Under the pieces are notes generated by a model. The model saw nothing but the letters and a program-made list of their open reading frames with translations. It made no database searches and was not told the DNA's origin. The translations under genes and the position numbers were made by a program. From Citrobacter portucalensis (GTDB lineage: Bacteria > Pseudomonadota > Gammaproteobacteria > Enterobacterales > Enterobacteriaceae), in NCBI RefSeq assembly GCF_002042885.1, contig NZ_MVFY01000003.1, forward strand, positions 62,001 to 126,000: a stretch of DNA of 64,000 bases, written 5' to 3'. Each line of letters starts with the position of its first letter. Position 1 is the first letter of the stretch. This document shows positions 40,208-47,412 of the stretch, piece by piece.

Positions 40208-40317
40208 CATTCGAGTTGCATCAAGGCGGCGACGCAGTGAATCCCCGGGAGCGTACATTAAGTACGCGACCGGGGTGAGCGAGGAAAGCCAACACAGATG
40301 CGGCTTGAAGGATGACG
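40208..40317. repeat. RSA-like repeat, copy 1
   Basis: Imperfect ~110-base palindromic repeat (ttgcatcaaggcggc...gccgcatctgtgttgg on the other strand) with a central ccccggg...accgggg pair around gcgtacattaagtacgc. The same design recurs at 62144-62248 and partly at 42339-42426. It lies between gntR and yhhW. RSA elements are known enterobacterial repeats of unknown function. Confidence 0.65.
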
Positions 40318-40324
40318 TGTATTT

Positions 40325-41020
40325 TTAGACTGGCGGCAGGTCAAACAGTAACACTTCACTGTCGCTGTCGGCATGAATAGAAATTGCCTGTTCATCCCAG
40401 ATTGCCAGACCGTCGCTGGTGGTCGCTTTGGTGCCGTTAATCGTCACGTTGCCTTTTACCACCTGGATCCAGACGCGGCGTTCCGCGGCAATCTGATGCA
40501 CCGACTGCTCATCTTTGACCAGCGCCCAACGGTACAGCTCCATATCCTGGTACACTTTCAGTGAACCATCACGGGCATCCGGCGACAGCACCAGTTGTTT
40601 ACCCTGAGCGGCATCGAAACGACGCTGTTCATAGCGCGGTGTAATACCGTTCTCCTGCGGCATGATCCAGATCTGATACAGATGCAGCTTCTCAGTATTG
40701 CTCGGGTTGTACTCCGAGTGACGGATCCCCGTCCCGGCGCTCATAATCTGAAACTCACCGGCCGGAACCTGCTCTTTATTGCCCATGCTGTCCTGATGCT
40801 CCACCGCGCCTTCCAGCACGTAGGTCAGGATTTCCATGTCTTTATGGGGGTGAGTACCAAATCCCTGACCTGCATCGATCACGTCATCGTTAATCACGCG
40901 CAGTGCCGAGAACCCCATAAAGTTCGGGTCATAGTAGTTGGCAAAAGAGAAGGTATGCCAGGAATCAAGCCAGCCATGATTAGCGTGGCCACGGTCGTTA
41001 GCTTTGCGTAAGTAGATCAT
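40325..41020 (-). CDS. yhhW: Pirin-family quercetin 2,3-dioxygenase YhhW
   Basis: Bicupin metal protein of the pirin family; E. coli YhhW cleaves quercetin in vitro and its natural substrate is unknown. It has 231 residues from MIYLRKANDRGHANHGWLDS (41020). Metal ligands are the N-terminal cupin His/Glu set in GFGTHPHKDMEILTYVLEG and GTGIRHSEYNP. The longer frame to 41122 adds 34 non-family residues. Same strand as yhhX, with a hairpin between. Confidence 0.95.
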   Translation of the reverse strand: MIYLRKANDRGHANHGWLDSWHTFSFANYYDPNFMGFSALRVINDDVIDAGQGFGTHPHKDMEILTYVLEGAVEHQDSMGNKEQVPAGEFQIMSAGTGIRHSEYNPSNTEKLHLYQIWIMPQENGITPRYEQRRFDAAQGKQLVLSPDARDGSLKVYQDMELYRWALVKDEQSVHQIAAERRVWIQVVKGNVTINGTKATTSDGLAIWDEQAISIHADSDSEVLLFDLPPV

Positions 41021-41094
41021 TGTGTTCACCCCCAGATGTTTTCGATGGAGTAAGTGTGGACTCAATCCGTCTGGGATCATAGAGGGTGAAAATT

Positions 41095-41135
41095 GACTCC
41101 TCTGTTCAAAAAATATGAACAAGCCCAGAGGAGTC
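41095..41135 (-). terminator. Possible yhhX terminator hairpin
   Basis: GACTCCTCTG (41095-41104) pairs perfectly with CAGAGGAGTC (41126-41135), enclosing a smaller TTCA/TGAA stem. On the minus strand it follows the yhhX stop and is trailed by CAATTTTC. The T run is short, so it could instead be a leader structure of yhhW. Confidence 0.45.
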
Positions 41136-41143
41136 TGTGCAGG

Positions 41144-42181
41144 CTATTTGGCGAGGGTTATCGTGGCAGGCGTTGCCTGTTCAAAGGCGCGTTCGAGGAT
41201 CTCCAGGTTGGTAAGAACTTCAGATTCCTTGACGTAATTAGGCGTACCGGTGGTCAGCGTCTGGTACAGCGCGTCATACACGCGACCGTAATCCCCCACT
41301 TCCGGCTTTACCTCTTCTTTTACCGTGATGCCGTCATCGTTGACGTACTCCAGCATCCCAATGGAATCATCAGCAGCGAAACCTGGCTCACCCGGCATGA
41401 TATTGGCCTTCAGGCTGGTTTCCTGCTGGTCGATGCCGTACTTCACAAACGAGCCTTTGGTGCCATGGACGATAAACTTCGGATAGTCGATTTTCACCAG
41501 ATGACTGGTTTTAACAATGGCTTTCAGGTCGCCGTAAAACAGCTGCGCTTCAAAGGTATCGTCCGGGTTCGCTTTGTTGCGCAGGCTGCGGATGTCATAG
41601 GCCACATGATCGGGACGTCCGAACAGCGAGATAATCTGATCCATGGTGTGTACGCCCAGACCATAAAACGCGCCGTCCTGCGGCAGTCCCGGCTTGGTTT
41701 CTGCTTCAGGACGGTAGTAATCGAAATGGCTTTCAACCTCAACAATCTTGCCGAGCTTGCCGCTCTCAATGGCTTTTTTCGCGGTGAGGAAGCAGGAGTC
41801 AAAACGGCGATTCTGATACGGCGTAACGGTCAGTCCTTTGCTTCGCGCCAGTTCGAACAGCTCTTTTGCTTGCGCAAGCGTCGGCGTGAAGGGTTTCTCA
41901 ACCAGCACATTTTTACCCGCTTCCAGCGCGCGTTTAGCATATTCAAAATGGCTGTCAGCATGGGTACAGACGATCACCAGTTTCACCTGTGGATCGTTTA
42001 AGATCTCGTCGAGGTCGCTGGTGAAGTGAATATGCGAATACTGCGGCGCCTGCTCTTCCGGCCTGGCGTTGCGGCGGAAAATGTGCGCGACGTGCCAGCT
42101 ATTTTTGCGGTTGAGGACGTACGGCAAATGGTAGCGGGTGGTGCTTTTACCAAAACCAATAAATGCGCAGTGTAAGGTCAT
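41144..42181 (-). CDS. yhhX: Gfo/Idh/MocA-family oxidoreductase YhhX
   Basis: Predicted NAD(P)-dependent sugar-type oxidoreductase; substrate unknown. It has 345 residues from MTLHCAFIGFGKSTTRYHLPY (42181). The Rossmann motif GFGKSTTRYH is at about 9-18, EKPFTP (catalytic-lysine loop) at about 95-100, and GLGVHTMDQIISLFGRP carries the family His/Asp motif. The longer frame adds 24 residues with no family match. ryhB lies about 255 bases upstream on the same strand, the same arrangement as in E. coli. Confidence 0.95.
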   Translation of the reverse strand: MTLHCAFIGFGKSTTRYHLPYVLNRKNSWHVAHIFRRNARPEEQAPQYSHIHFTSDLDEILNDPQVKLVIVCTHADSHFEYAKRALEAGKNVLVEKPFTPTLAQAKELFELARSKGLTVTPYQNRRFDSCFLTAKKAIESGKLGKIVEVESHFDYYRPEAETKPGLPQDGAFYGLGVHTMDQIISLFGRPDHVAYDIRSLRNKANPDDTFEAQLFYGDLKAIVKTSHLVKIDYPKFIVHGTKGSFVKYGIDQQETSLKANIMPGEPGFAADDSIGMLEYVNDDGITVKEEVKPEVGDYGRVYDALYQTLTTGTPNYVKESEVLTNLEILERAFEQATPATITLAK

Positions 42182-42255
42182 GAGACGATCCTTTTGAAGG
42201 TGATTGTCTACACCATAGCGCAAAGCGGCTGGAGACTGAATCCATCCTGTCATCG

Positions 42256-42287
42256 TGCCGGATGCGGCGTTGCCTTATCCGGCCTAC
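42256..42287. repeat. REP unit upstream of yhhX
   Basis: gtgccggatgcggcgttgcc...ttatccggc palindrome. Confidence 0.8.
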
Positions 42288-42338
42288 CGCATTATACAGC
42301 CAAAAGATCGGGCGTAAGTGGCGTAGGCAGATTATTCA

Positions 42339-42426
42339 CGGCCTGCGCGCAGCAACCGGAGCGTACACAGAGTACGTGAGGATTGCGAGCACAGCCCGGG
42401 ATTAAGCTGGCAAGCAAACTAGCCCG
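42339..42426. repeat. RSA-like repeat, degenerate copy
   Basis: gcgcagcaaccggagcgtac acagagtacgtg and the flanking gcctgcgcg/aagctggcaagc share the gcgtac-N-agtacg core with the repeats at 40208-40317 and 62144-62248, but diverge elsewhere. Confidence 0.45.
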
Positions 42427-42436
42427 AAACCCAGCC

Positions 42437-42531
42437 AAAAAAAAGCCAGCAAAAGCTGGCTAAAGTAATACTGGAAGCAATGTGAGCAATGTCGTGCTTT
42501 CAGGTTCTCCGTAGGGGTTCCCCTGAATGCA
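42437..42531 (-). ncRNA. ryhB: RyhB iron-responsive small RNA
   Basis: Fur-repressed, Hfq-dependent sRNA that lowers expression of iron-using proteins during iron starvation. On the minus strand the sequence contains the conserved seed region GAGAACCTGAAAGCACGAC, then ATTGCTCACATTGCTTCC and AGTATTACTTTAGCCAGC. It ends with a GCCAGC-TTTT-GCTGGC terminator and eight T residues. It sits between yhhX and yhhY, as in E. coli. The 5' stem (CAGGGGAACCCCTACGG) differs from the E. coli 5' stem as I remember it, while the seed is kept. The exact 5' end is estimated from the upstream -10 (TTATTAT). Confidence 0.93.
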
Positions 42532-42534
42532 GAG

Positions 42535-42556
42535 CAATAATAATCATTCTCATTCG
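42535..42556. promoter_or_regulatory. Fur box of ryhB
   Basis: Minus strand AATGAGAATGATTATTATTGCT is a good Fur-type site overlapping the ryhB promoter. Confidence 0.85.
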
Positions 42557-42650
42557 CACTTGTCTACTTCTTTTTGCAAAAAAATGCAGTTGACGGATTT
42601 TTCTTTCTCAGCGAGTGTAAATGCATAATTAACCCTGCAGGAGATAAGGA

Positions 42651-43139
42651 ATGAGTGAGATAGTGATACGCCACGCTGAACCGAAAGATTACGACGCAAT
42701 TCGTCAGATCCACGCCCAGCCGGAGGTGTACCACAATACGCTACAGGTTCCTCATCCTTCCCTCGAAATGTGGCAAGCGCGGCTAACCGAGCAAGCCGGT
42801 GTCAAACAGCTGGTTGCCTGCATTGACGATATCGTCGTGGGGCATCTCTGTATTGAGGTCGCGCAGCGCCCGCGCCGCAGCCACGTGGCCGATTTTGGTA
42901 TCTGCGTGGATGGCAGGTGGCACAATCGTGGCGTTGCCAGCGCGCTGATTCGTACGATGATCGACATGTGCGACAACTGGCTGCGCGTCGAGCGCATTGA
43001 GCTGACGGTATTTGTTGATAATGAGCCTGCGGTAGCAGTCTATAAGAAGTACGGCTTTGAAATCGAAGGCACCGGTAAGAAATACGGCCTGCGCAACGGT
43101 GAGTACGTTGATGCCTACTTTATGGCGCGCGTGAAATAA
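42651..43139 (+). CDS. yhhY: GNAT-family N-acetyltransferase YhhY
   Basis: Predicted acetyl-CoA-dependent N-acetyltransferase; E. coli YhhY has been linked to acetylation of some amino-acid-like compounds. It has 162 residues, starting MSEIVIRHAEPKDYDAIRQI behind ggagataagg. The acetyl-CoA loop is in DGRWHNRGVASALIRTMID (about 90-107, R/Q-x-x-G-x-A-like), and VYKKYGFEIEGTGKKYGLRNGEYVDAY marks the C-terminal motif B. It is divergent from ryhB. Confidence 0.95.
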   Translation: MSEIVIRHAEPKDYDAIRQIHAQPEVYHNTLQVPHPSLEMWQARLTEQAGVKQLVACIDDIVVGHLCIEVAQRPRRSHVADFGICVDGRWHNRGVASALIRTMIDMCDNWLRVERIELTVFVDNEPAVAVYKKYGFEIEGTGKKYGLRNGEYVDAYFMARVK

Positions 43140-43185
43140 ATTTAAGGGCGAGTCATATCGCCCTGATTATTGAAAGGACGCAATA

Positions 43186-44070
43186 GTGAAAAAGTTTCTT
43201 CCCCTGGTTTTGCTGGCCTCGCTCTCCCCTGCTTTTGCCACTACCGTACAAAATCTCGATTCCATACCCAGTGCTATCCAACATACTGAAGGTAAACAGA
43301 TTTTTGCTGAGCAAATGGCAGGAGCAACCCCTGCAAAAGGATTTGGTGAGCTTCCTCAGGGCTTATCTGAAAAGCAGTGGATTGCCTGGGTTGCACCGAA
43401 TGAAGATCCTGACAACCTGATCCTGACTGGTGCTAAATCTTGGGGAAAAGACGGTAAATATATTGGCATTGCCTGTTTTGCCGATAATAAGGCTGACGCC
43501 GAGCAAGCAAATAAATACGCGGATAACACCTGCCCGGAAAACTACAGCAACGGGCGCGCTAATAAATTATATCTCGGCGTTTTTTCCTGGCAGAATCCAC
43601 AGCTAACGCCGATTGCACGCTCGGAAAGACCGTTAAACCAGCTCTCAGAGTGGAATAAAGCCGCTGAAAAAGAGAGCGATGATGAGTCCGTCAGACCGCT
43701 GGCTTATTATACAAAGCTGGATCTGGCACCGTACCGGATAGCACCCGATACCCTGGCATTCGGGGTGCGGGGTGGATACTCTGATGCGTATTCCGGCGGC
43801 GGCGCATTTTATGAAGTGCTGGAACTCTACACCATCAAAGACAGCAAGATAATCAACGTGTTTTCTGACCTTGTTTATTACTATTCGGACATTGCTGGAG
43901 ACTGGAATAAAGACGGCACAAGGCAGCACGACATCAGCGAAAGTAAGTACATTCTCAAAATGCGCTCGGCAAAGACGCACGGATTTTATGACTTAGAGCG
44001 CGTTAGCCTACAGGATAAAAGCAGCCAAATATTCCGCTGGTCCGAATCACTGCAGCGATATGCACCATAA
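43186..44070 (+). CDS. Exported protein of unknown function
   Basis: I do not recognise this 294-residue protein. It has a clear Sec signal peptide (MKKFLPLVLLASLSPAFA, cleavage after A18) and RBS gaaagg before the ATG, so it is likely periplasmic. The mature part has two cysteines about 30 residues apart (GIACFADNK and NTCPENYS), which could form a disulfide. A tyrosine-rich region GVRGGYSDAYSGGGAFYEVLELYTIKD and VYYYSDIAGDWNKDGTRQHDIS suggest a beta-rich fold. It is the first gene after yhhY (46-base gap) and may be co-transcribed with it. It does not correspond to any E. coli K-12 neighbour I recall at this place. Confidence 0.85.
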   Translation: MKKFLPLVLLASLSPAFATTVQNLDSIPSAIQHTEGKQIFAEQMAGATPAKGFGELPQGLSEKQWIAWVAPNEDPDNLILTGAKSWGKDGKYIGIACFADNKADAEQANKYADNTCPENYSNGRANKLYLGVFSWQNPQLTPIARSERPLNQLSEWNKAAEKESDDESVRPLAYYTKLDLAPYRIAPDTLAFGVRGGYSDAYSGGGAFYEVLELYTIKDSKIINVFSDLVYYYSDIAGDWNKDGTRQHDISESKYILKMRSAKTHGFYDLERVSLQDKSSQIFRWSESLQRYAP

Positions 44071-44395
44071 CCTACCGGTCAGGCCTACATCGTTCAGAAC
44101 GCTGTAGGCCAATCTATTTTATATCCCACCGAAAAATTCAAGAACGGAAGCGCCATCCAGTCCTGGCATAGAGTTGTTGATTACAGCCTATCGCCTTCCC
44201 CCACCGCCATGTTTCGGCTTAACAACCACCTGAATTATATGGTTATTCAGCTTTCTATCTTCATCGCTATTTTTCGTAACTTTAATAATATTAATATTAC
44301 ATTTTTGTTTTTTTTTGGTTTCTGCCATCACTTTATGGTGACAATCACAACAATATACTTCCCCTGGGACTAACTTAACCACGGTGAGGTAAAAA
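44071..44395. promoter_or_regulatory. AT-rich gap before the DeoR-PfkB gene
   Basis: This 325-base gap contains a hairpin ggcctaca...tgtaggcc (44081-44110) at the left. At the right an AT-rich stretch (about 44210-44350) probably carries the promoter of the next gene. A short open frame on the minus strand (44188-44382) starts with GTG, has no visible ribosome site and is not annotated. RBS gtgagg precedes the ATG at 44396. Confidence 0.5.
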
Positions 44396-45610
44396 ATGAA
44401 ATTTGAACGCCATCATAGAATATTGAAAGAAATCAGTATTTCGGGAGTTGTAAAAGTTTCAAATCTGGCGAAAAGTCTCAAGGTAACAAAGGAAACTATT
44501 CGCTCAGATCTCAATGAACTTGCCGGGCAGGGATATCTCACTCGCTGTCATGGTGGTGCATTTATTACCCTTGACTCTCTTGATAACGTTGCAAAAAACG
44601 AAATTGCTTATGTGCTGGAAAAATATGAATCAGCGCAGAAAATAAAAAAAGGTCTCTCTGCCATGAAGAATAATGTATGTGTTATTGGCTCGTTTAATGT
44701 TGATATTATCAGTTACCTACCGAGGCTACCCTCGACAGGCGAATCATTACTTGCTGATAAATTTATTTTTTCGCCCGGAGGTAAAGGATGCAATCAGGCA
44801 TTAGCGGCAAGCTATGCCGATTCTGATGTGCATTTTATTACTAAAGTAGGATCAGACCATTTCAGTGATTACGCCATTAATTTTATAAACTCATCAAAGA
44901 TCCATAACAGCGTTATCTATCAGACTAAAGAAACACAAACAGGTACAGCGACTATTATGGTGAATGGAGATACCGGGGATAACGTCATCGCTATCTATCC
45001 AGGTGCTAACATGACAATTTCACCTGATGAAATAACCATACAAAAAGAAGCCATCGTTCATTCAGATATTGTTCTCGTACAACTGGAGACAAATTACGAG
45101 GCACTTCAACAAACCATTCGCCTCGCGCAGAAAAATGATATCCCGGTCATTATCAATCCAGCGCCATATAATGAAATGGTTAATACCATCATTGATGATA
45201 TCGATTATATCACGCCAAATGAAACCGAAGCTGGTCTGCTGGCAAACATGTCCGTCAACGATATTGAATCAGCCAAATGTGCAGCAAAGATTATTCATCA
45301 GAAAGGCGTCAAAAATACCATTATCACATTGGGTAGCAAAGGTTCTCTCGCTTATGACGGAACGCAATTCATCTATTCTCCGGCATTTCCGGCTGTTGTA
45401 AAAAATACTGCTGGCGCTGGCGATGCCTTCAATGGCGCACTCGCGTCTGGCCTTGCTAAAGGAAAATCACTGGCATCTGCATTGTGCTACGCCAGCGCAT
45501 TCGCCTCGCTTGCTGTTGAAACACCGAATGCCTCTGACATGCCAGAAAACGAATCCGTTCTTCATCGCATTCAGGGCTCACATTACAAACAAACTATCTC
45601 TACTCACTAA
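44396..45610 (+). CDS. DeoR-type regulator fused to PfkB-family sugar kinase
   Basis: Fusion of a DeoR winged HTH (about 1-60; VSNLAKSLKVTKETIRSDL at 21-39 and RCHGG at 50-54) with a ribokinase-type PfkB domain (about 92-395). The kinase has GGKGCNQA (128-135) near the substrate site, NPAPYNE and the catalytic NTAGAGDAFNGALA, with base D343 (anion hole GAGD 340-343). It has 404 residues. It probably senses its own substrate or product and controls this operon; substrate unknown. From memory Salmonella carries a similar gene at this place. Codon use is AT-rich compared with neighbours. An internal ATG at 44663 (M90) after aaaaaggt could give a free kinase. The next gene starts 15 bases after the stop. 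Confidence 0.88.
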   Translation: MKFERHHRILKEISISGVVKVSNLAKSLKVTKETIRSDLNELAGQGYLTRCHGGAFITLDSLDNVAKNEIAYVLEKYESAQKIKKGLSAMKNNVCVIGSFNVDIISYLPRLPSTGESLLADKFIFSPGGKGCNQALAASYADSDVHFITKVGSDHFSDYAINFINSSKIHNSVIYQTKETQTGTATIMVNGDTGDNVIAIYPGANMTISPDEITIQKEAIVHSDIVLVQLETNYEALQQTIRLAQKNDIPVIINPAPYNEMVNTIIDDIDYITPNETEAGLLANMSVNDIESAKCAAKIIHQKGVKNTIITLGSKGSLAYDGTQFIYSPAFPAVVKNTAGAGDAFNGALASGLAKGKSLASALCYASAFASLAVETPNASDMPENESVLHRIQGSHYKQTISTH

Positions 45611-45625
45611 ATCAAGGAGCAGACT

Positions 45626-46387
45626 ATGAACAATACGCAGAAAAAACTAAAGGTGCTCTTTATTGGAGAATCCTGGCATATTCACATGATTCATTCAAAA
45701 GGCTATGACAGTTTTACCTCCAGTAAATATGAAGAAGGTGCTACATGGTTGCTTGAATGCTTAAAGAAAGGTGGTGTAGAAATTGATTATATGCCGGCTC
45801 ACACCGTGCAAATTGCATTTCCAGAAAGCATTGATGAACTAAACCGTTATGATGTCATTGTCATTAGCGATATCGGCAGCAATACGTTCCTGTTGCAAAA
45901 CGAGACGTTCTATCAGCTAAAAATAAAGCCAAATGCTCTGGAATCAATTAAAGAGTATGTCAGAAATGGTGGTGGTCTGCTCATGATTGGCGGTTATCTG
46001 TCATTTATGGGCATTGAGGCCAAGGCTAATTACAAGAACACCATTCTTGCCGAGGTTTTGCCAGTTATTATGCTTGACGGCGATGACCGGGTAGAAAAAC
46101 CAGAGGGTATCTACGCTGAGGCTATCTCCCCGGAACATCCTGTCGTTAACGGATTCTCAGACTACCCTGTATTTCTTGGATATAACCAGGTTGTCGCCAG
46201 AGAAGATGCCGATGTCGTTTTAACAATAAATAATGACCCGCTGTTAGTGTTCGGTGAATACCAACAGGGTAAAACCGCCTGCTTCATGAGCGACTGTTCG
46301 CCACACTGGGGAACACAGCAATTTATGTCCTGGCCGTTTTATACCGACCTGTGGGTTAACACGCTTCAATTCATCGCCAGAAAATAA
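45626..46387 (+). CDS. GATase1-like cytoplasmic protein (PF07090 type)
   Basis: Cytoplasmic class-I glutamine-amidotransferase-like fold of the PF07090/DUF1355 type. It has 253 residues. The expected nucleophile elbow region reads GGGLLMIGGYLSFMG (115-129), with no cysteine in the elbow, so classic glutaminase activity is unlikely. The late motif SDCSPHWG (222-229) has C224 and H227 as the only obvious candidates for catalysis. It may be a sugar-modifying or sensing protein of the operon. It is AT-rich like its upstream neighbour, and an intra-operon hairpin follows it. Confidence 0.82.
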   Translation: MNNTQKKLKVLFIGESWHIHMIHSKGYDSFTSSKYEEGATWLLECLKKGGVEIDYMPAHTVQIAFPESIDELNRYDVIVISDIGSNTFLLQNETFYQLKIKPNALESIKEYVRNGGGLLMIGGYLSFMGIEAKANYKNTILAEVLPVIMLDGDDRVEKPEGIYAEAISPEHPVVNGFSDYPVFLGYNQVVAREDADVVLTINNDPLLVFGEYQQGKTACFMSDCSPHWGTQQFMSWPFYTDLWVNTLQFIARK

Positions 46388-46395
46388 AAAACAAT

Positions 46396-46419
46396 GGAGT
46401 AACGAAAGTTACTCCTTTT
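46396..46419 (+). terminator. Hairpin with T run inside the operon
   Basis: GGAGTAAC-GAAA-GTTACTCC (46396-46415) is an eight-pair perfect hairpin followed by TTTT, nine bases after the second gene's stop. It should partly end transcription and lower expression of the transporter and hydrolase genes. Confidence 0.8.
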
Positions 46420-46440
46420 ATAAAATACAAGGATTGATGT

Positions 46441-47412
46441 ATGAACAAAAATAAGTACTCAACTCCCTTACTGATGCTTGCAACCATCTTAGCCGGTATG
46501 CTTTCCCCAATGCAGTCTGCCGTTAATGGGCAATTGGGACACTGGTTGCAAGATGGTAATGCTTGTGCAGTAATCTCGTTCGCCAGCGGTCTGGTCGTCA
46601 TGTTTTTCATTATTATTGCGCGTAAAGAAACACGCCAGCAATTCGCCTCGATCCCGACGCTGATTAAAAAGAGAAAAATCCCGCTATGGAATTGGTTTGC
46701 AGGATTATGTGGTGCGATGGTCGTATTTTCTGAAGGCGCATCTGCCAGCGCGTTGGGCGTGGCCACCTTTCAAACTGCATTAATTTCCGCCCTGCTCCTT
46801 TCCGGCCTGCTGTGCGACCGTTTTGGTGTCGGTGTTGATGAGAAGAAATACTTCACCCCATGGCGCGTTGCTGGCGCATTGTTCGCGGTTATCGCCACGA
46901 TTTTTGTCGTGTCGCCACAATGGCATTCAACCTCCTTTATCCTGCTCGCTATCCTTCCATTTTTGGCAGGATTACTCGCTGGCTGGCAGCCTGCTGGAAA
47001 TGCCAAAGTTGCCGAGGCCACGGGTTCTATGCTGGTTTCCATTACCTGGAACTTCATTGTCGGCTTTTGTGTGCTGGGCGCTGCACTGGCAATACGTGTC
47101 GCATTAGGCCATGTCACCGTCCAGTTACCCGATACGTGGTGGATGTATCTCGGTGGCCCGCTGGGTCTGCTGTCCATCGGGCTGATGGCGATTCTGGTCA
47201 GAGGCTTAGGTCTGCTAATGCTGGGTGTAGCATCTACCGCAGGCCAGTTGCTTGGGTCGGTATTGATTGATGAATTGATCCCATCCTTAGGCAATACGGT
47301 CTATCTGGTCACCATCATCGGCACGTTGTTCGCGTTAGTGGGCGCAATTGTTACCACCATTCCTGAATACAGAGCATCCAAAATGGCGCAAAAAATGGAG
47401 GTGTCAGGATGA
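46441..47412 (+). CDS. DMT-family transporter with duplicated YdcZ (DUF606) domain
   Basis: Inner-membrane protein of 323 residues with about ten hydrophobic segments in two similar halves (about 1-155 and 165-310). YdcZ/DUF606 proteins normally have about 150 residues and one such half, so this is an internal fusion or duplication. Motifs such as NGQLGHWLQ, SFASGLVVMFFIIIARKE and LGLLMLGVASTAGQLLGSVLIDELIP fit the family. It starts 54 bases after the previous gene. The next gene overlaps it by four bases (ATGA). It probably imports or exports the operon's substrate; the substrate is unknown. Confidence 0.85.
   Translation: MNKNKYSTPLLMLATILAGMLSPMQSAVNGQLGHWLQDGNACAVISFASGLVVMFFIIIARKETRQQFASIPTLIKKRKIPLWNWFAGLCGAMVVFSEGASASALGVATFQTALISALLLSGLLCDRFGVGVDEKKYFTPWRVAGALFAVIATIFVVSPQWHSTSFILLAILPFLAGLLAGWQPAGNAKVAEATGSMLVSITWNFIVGFCVLGAALAIRVALGHVTVQLPDTWWMYLGGPLGLLSIGLMAILVRGLGLLMLGVASTAGQLLGSVLIDELIPSLGNTVYLVTIIGTLFALVGAIVTTIPEYRASKMAQKMEVSG

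Noticed and set aside
44188-44382. Minus-strand open frame of 64 codons with CCDCH and lysine-rich sequence
   Set aside because: It starts with GTG, has no visible ribosome site, and fills the AT-rich promoter region of the divergent gene. The cysteine cluster is suggestive, but evidence is too thin.
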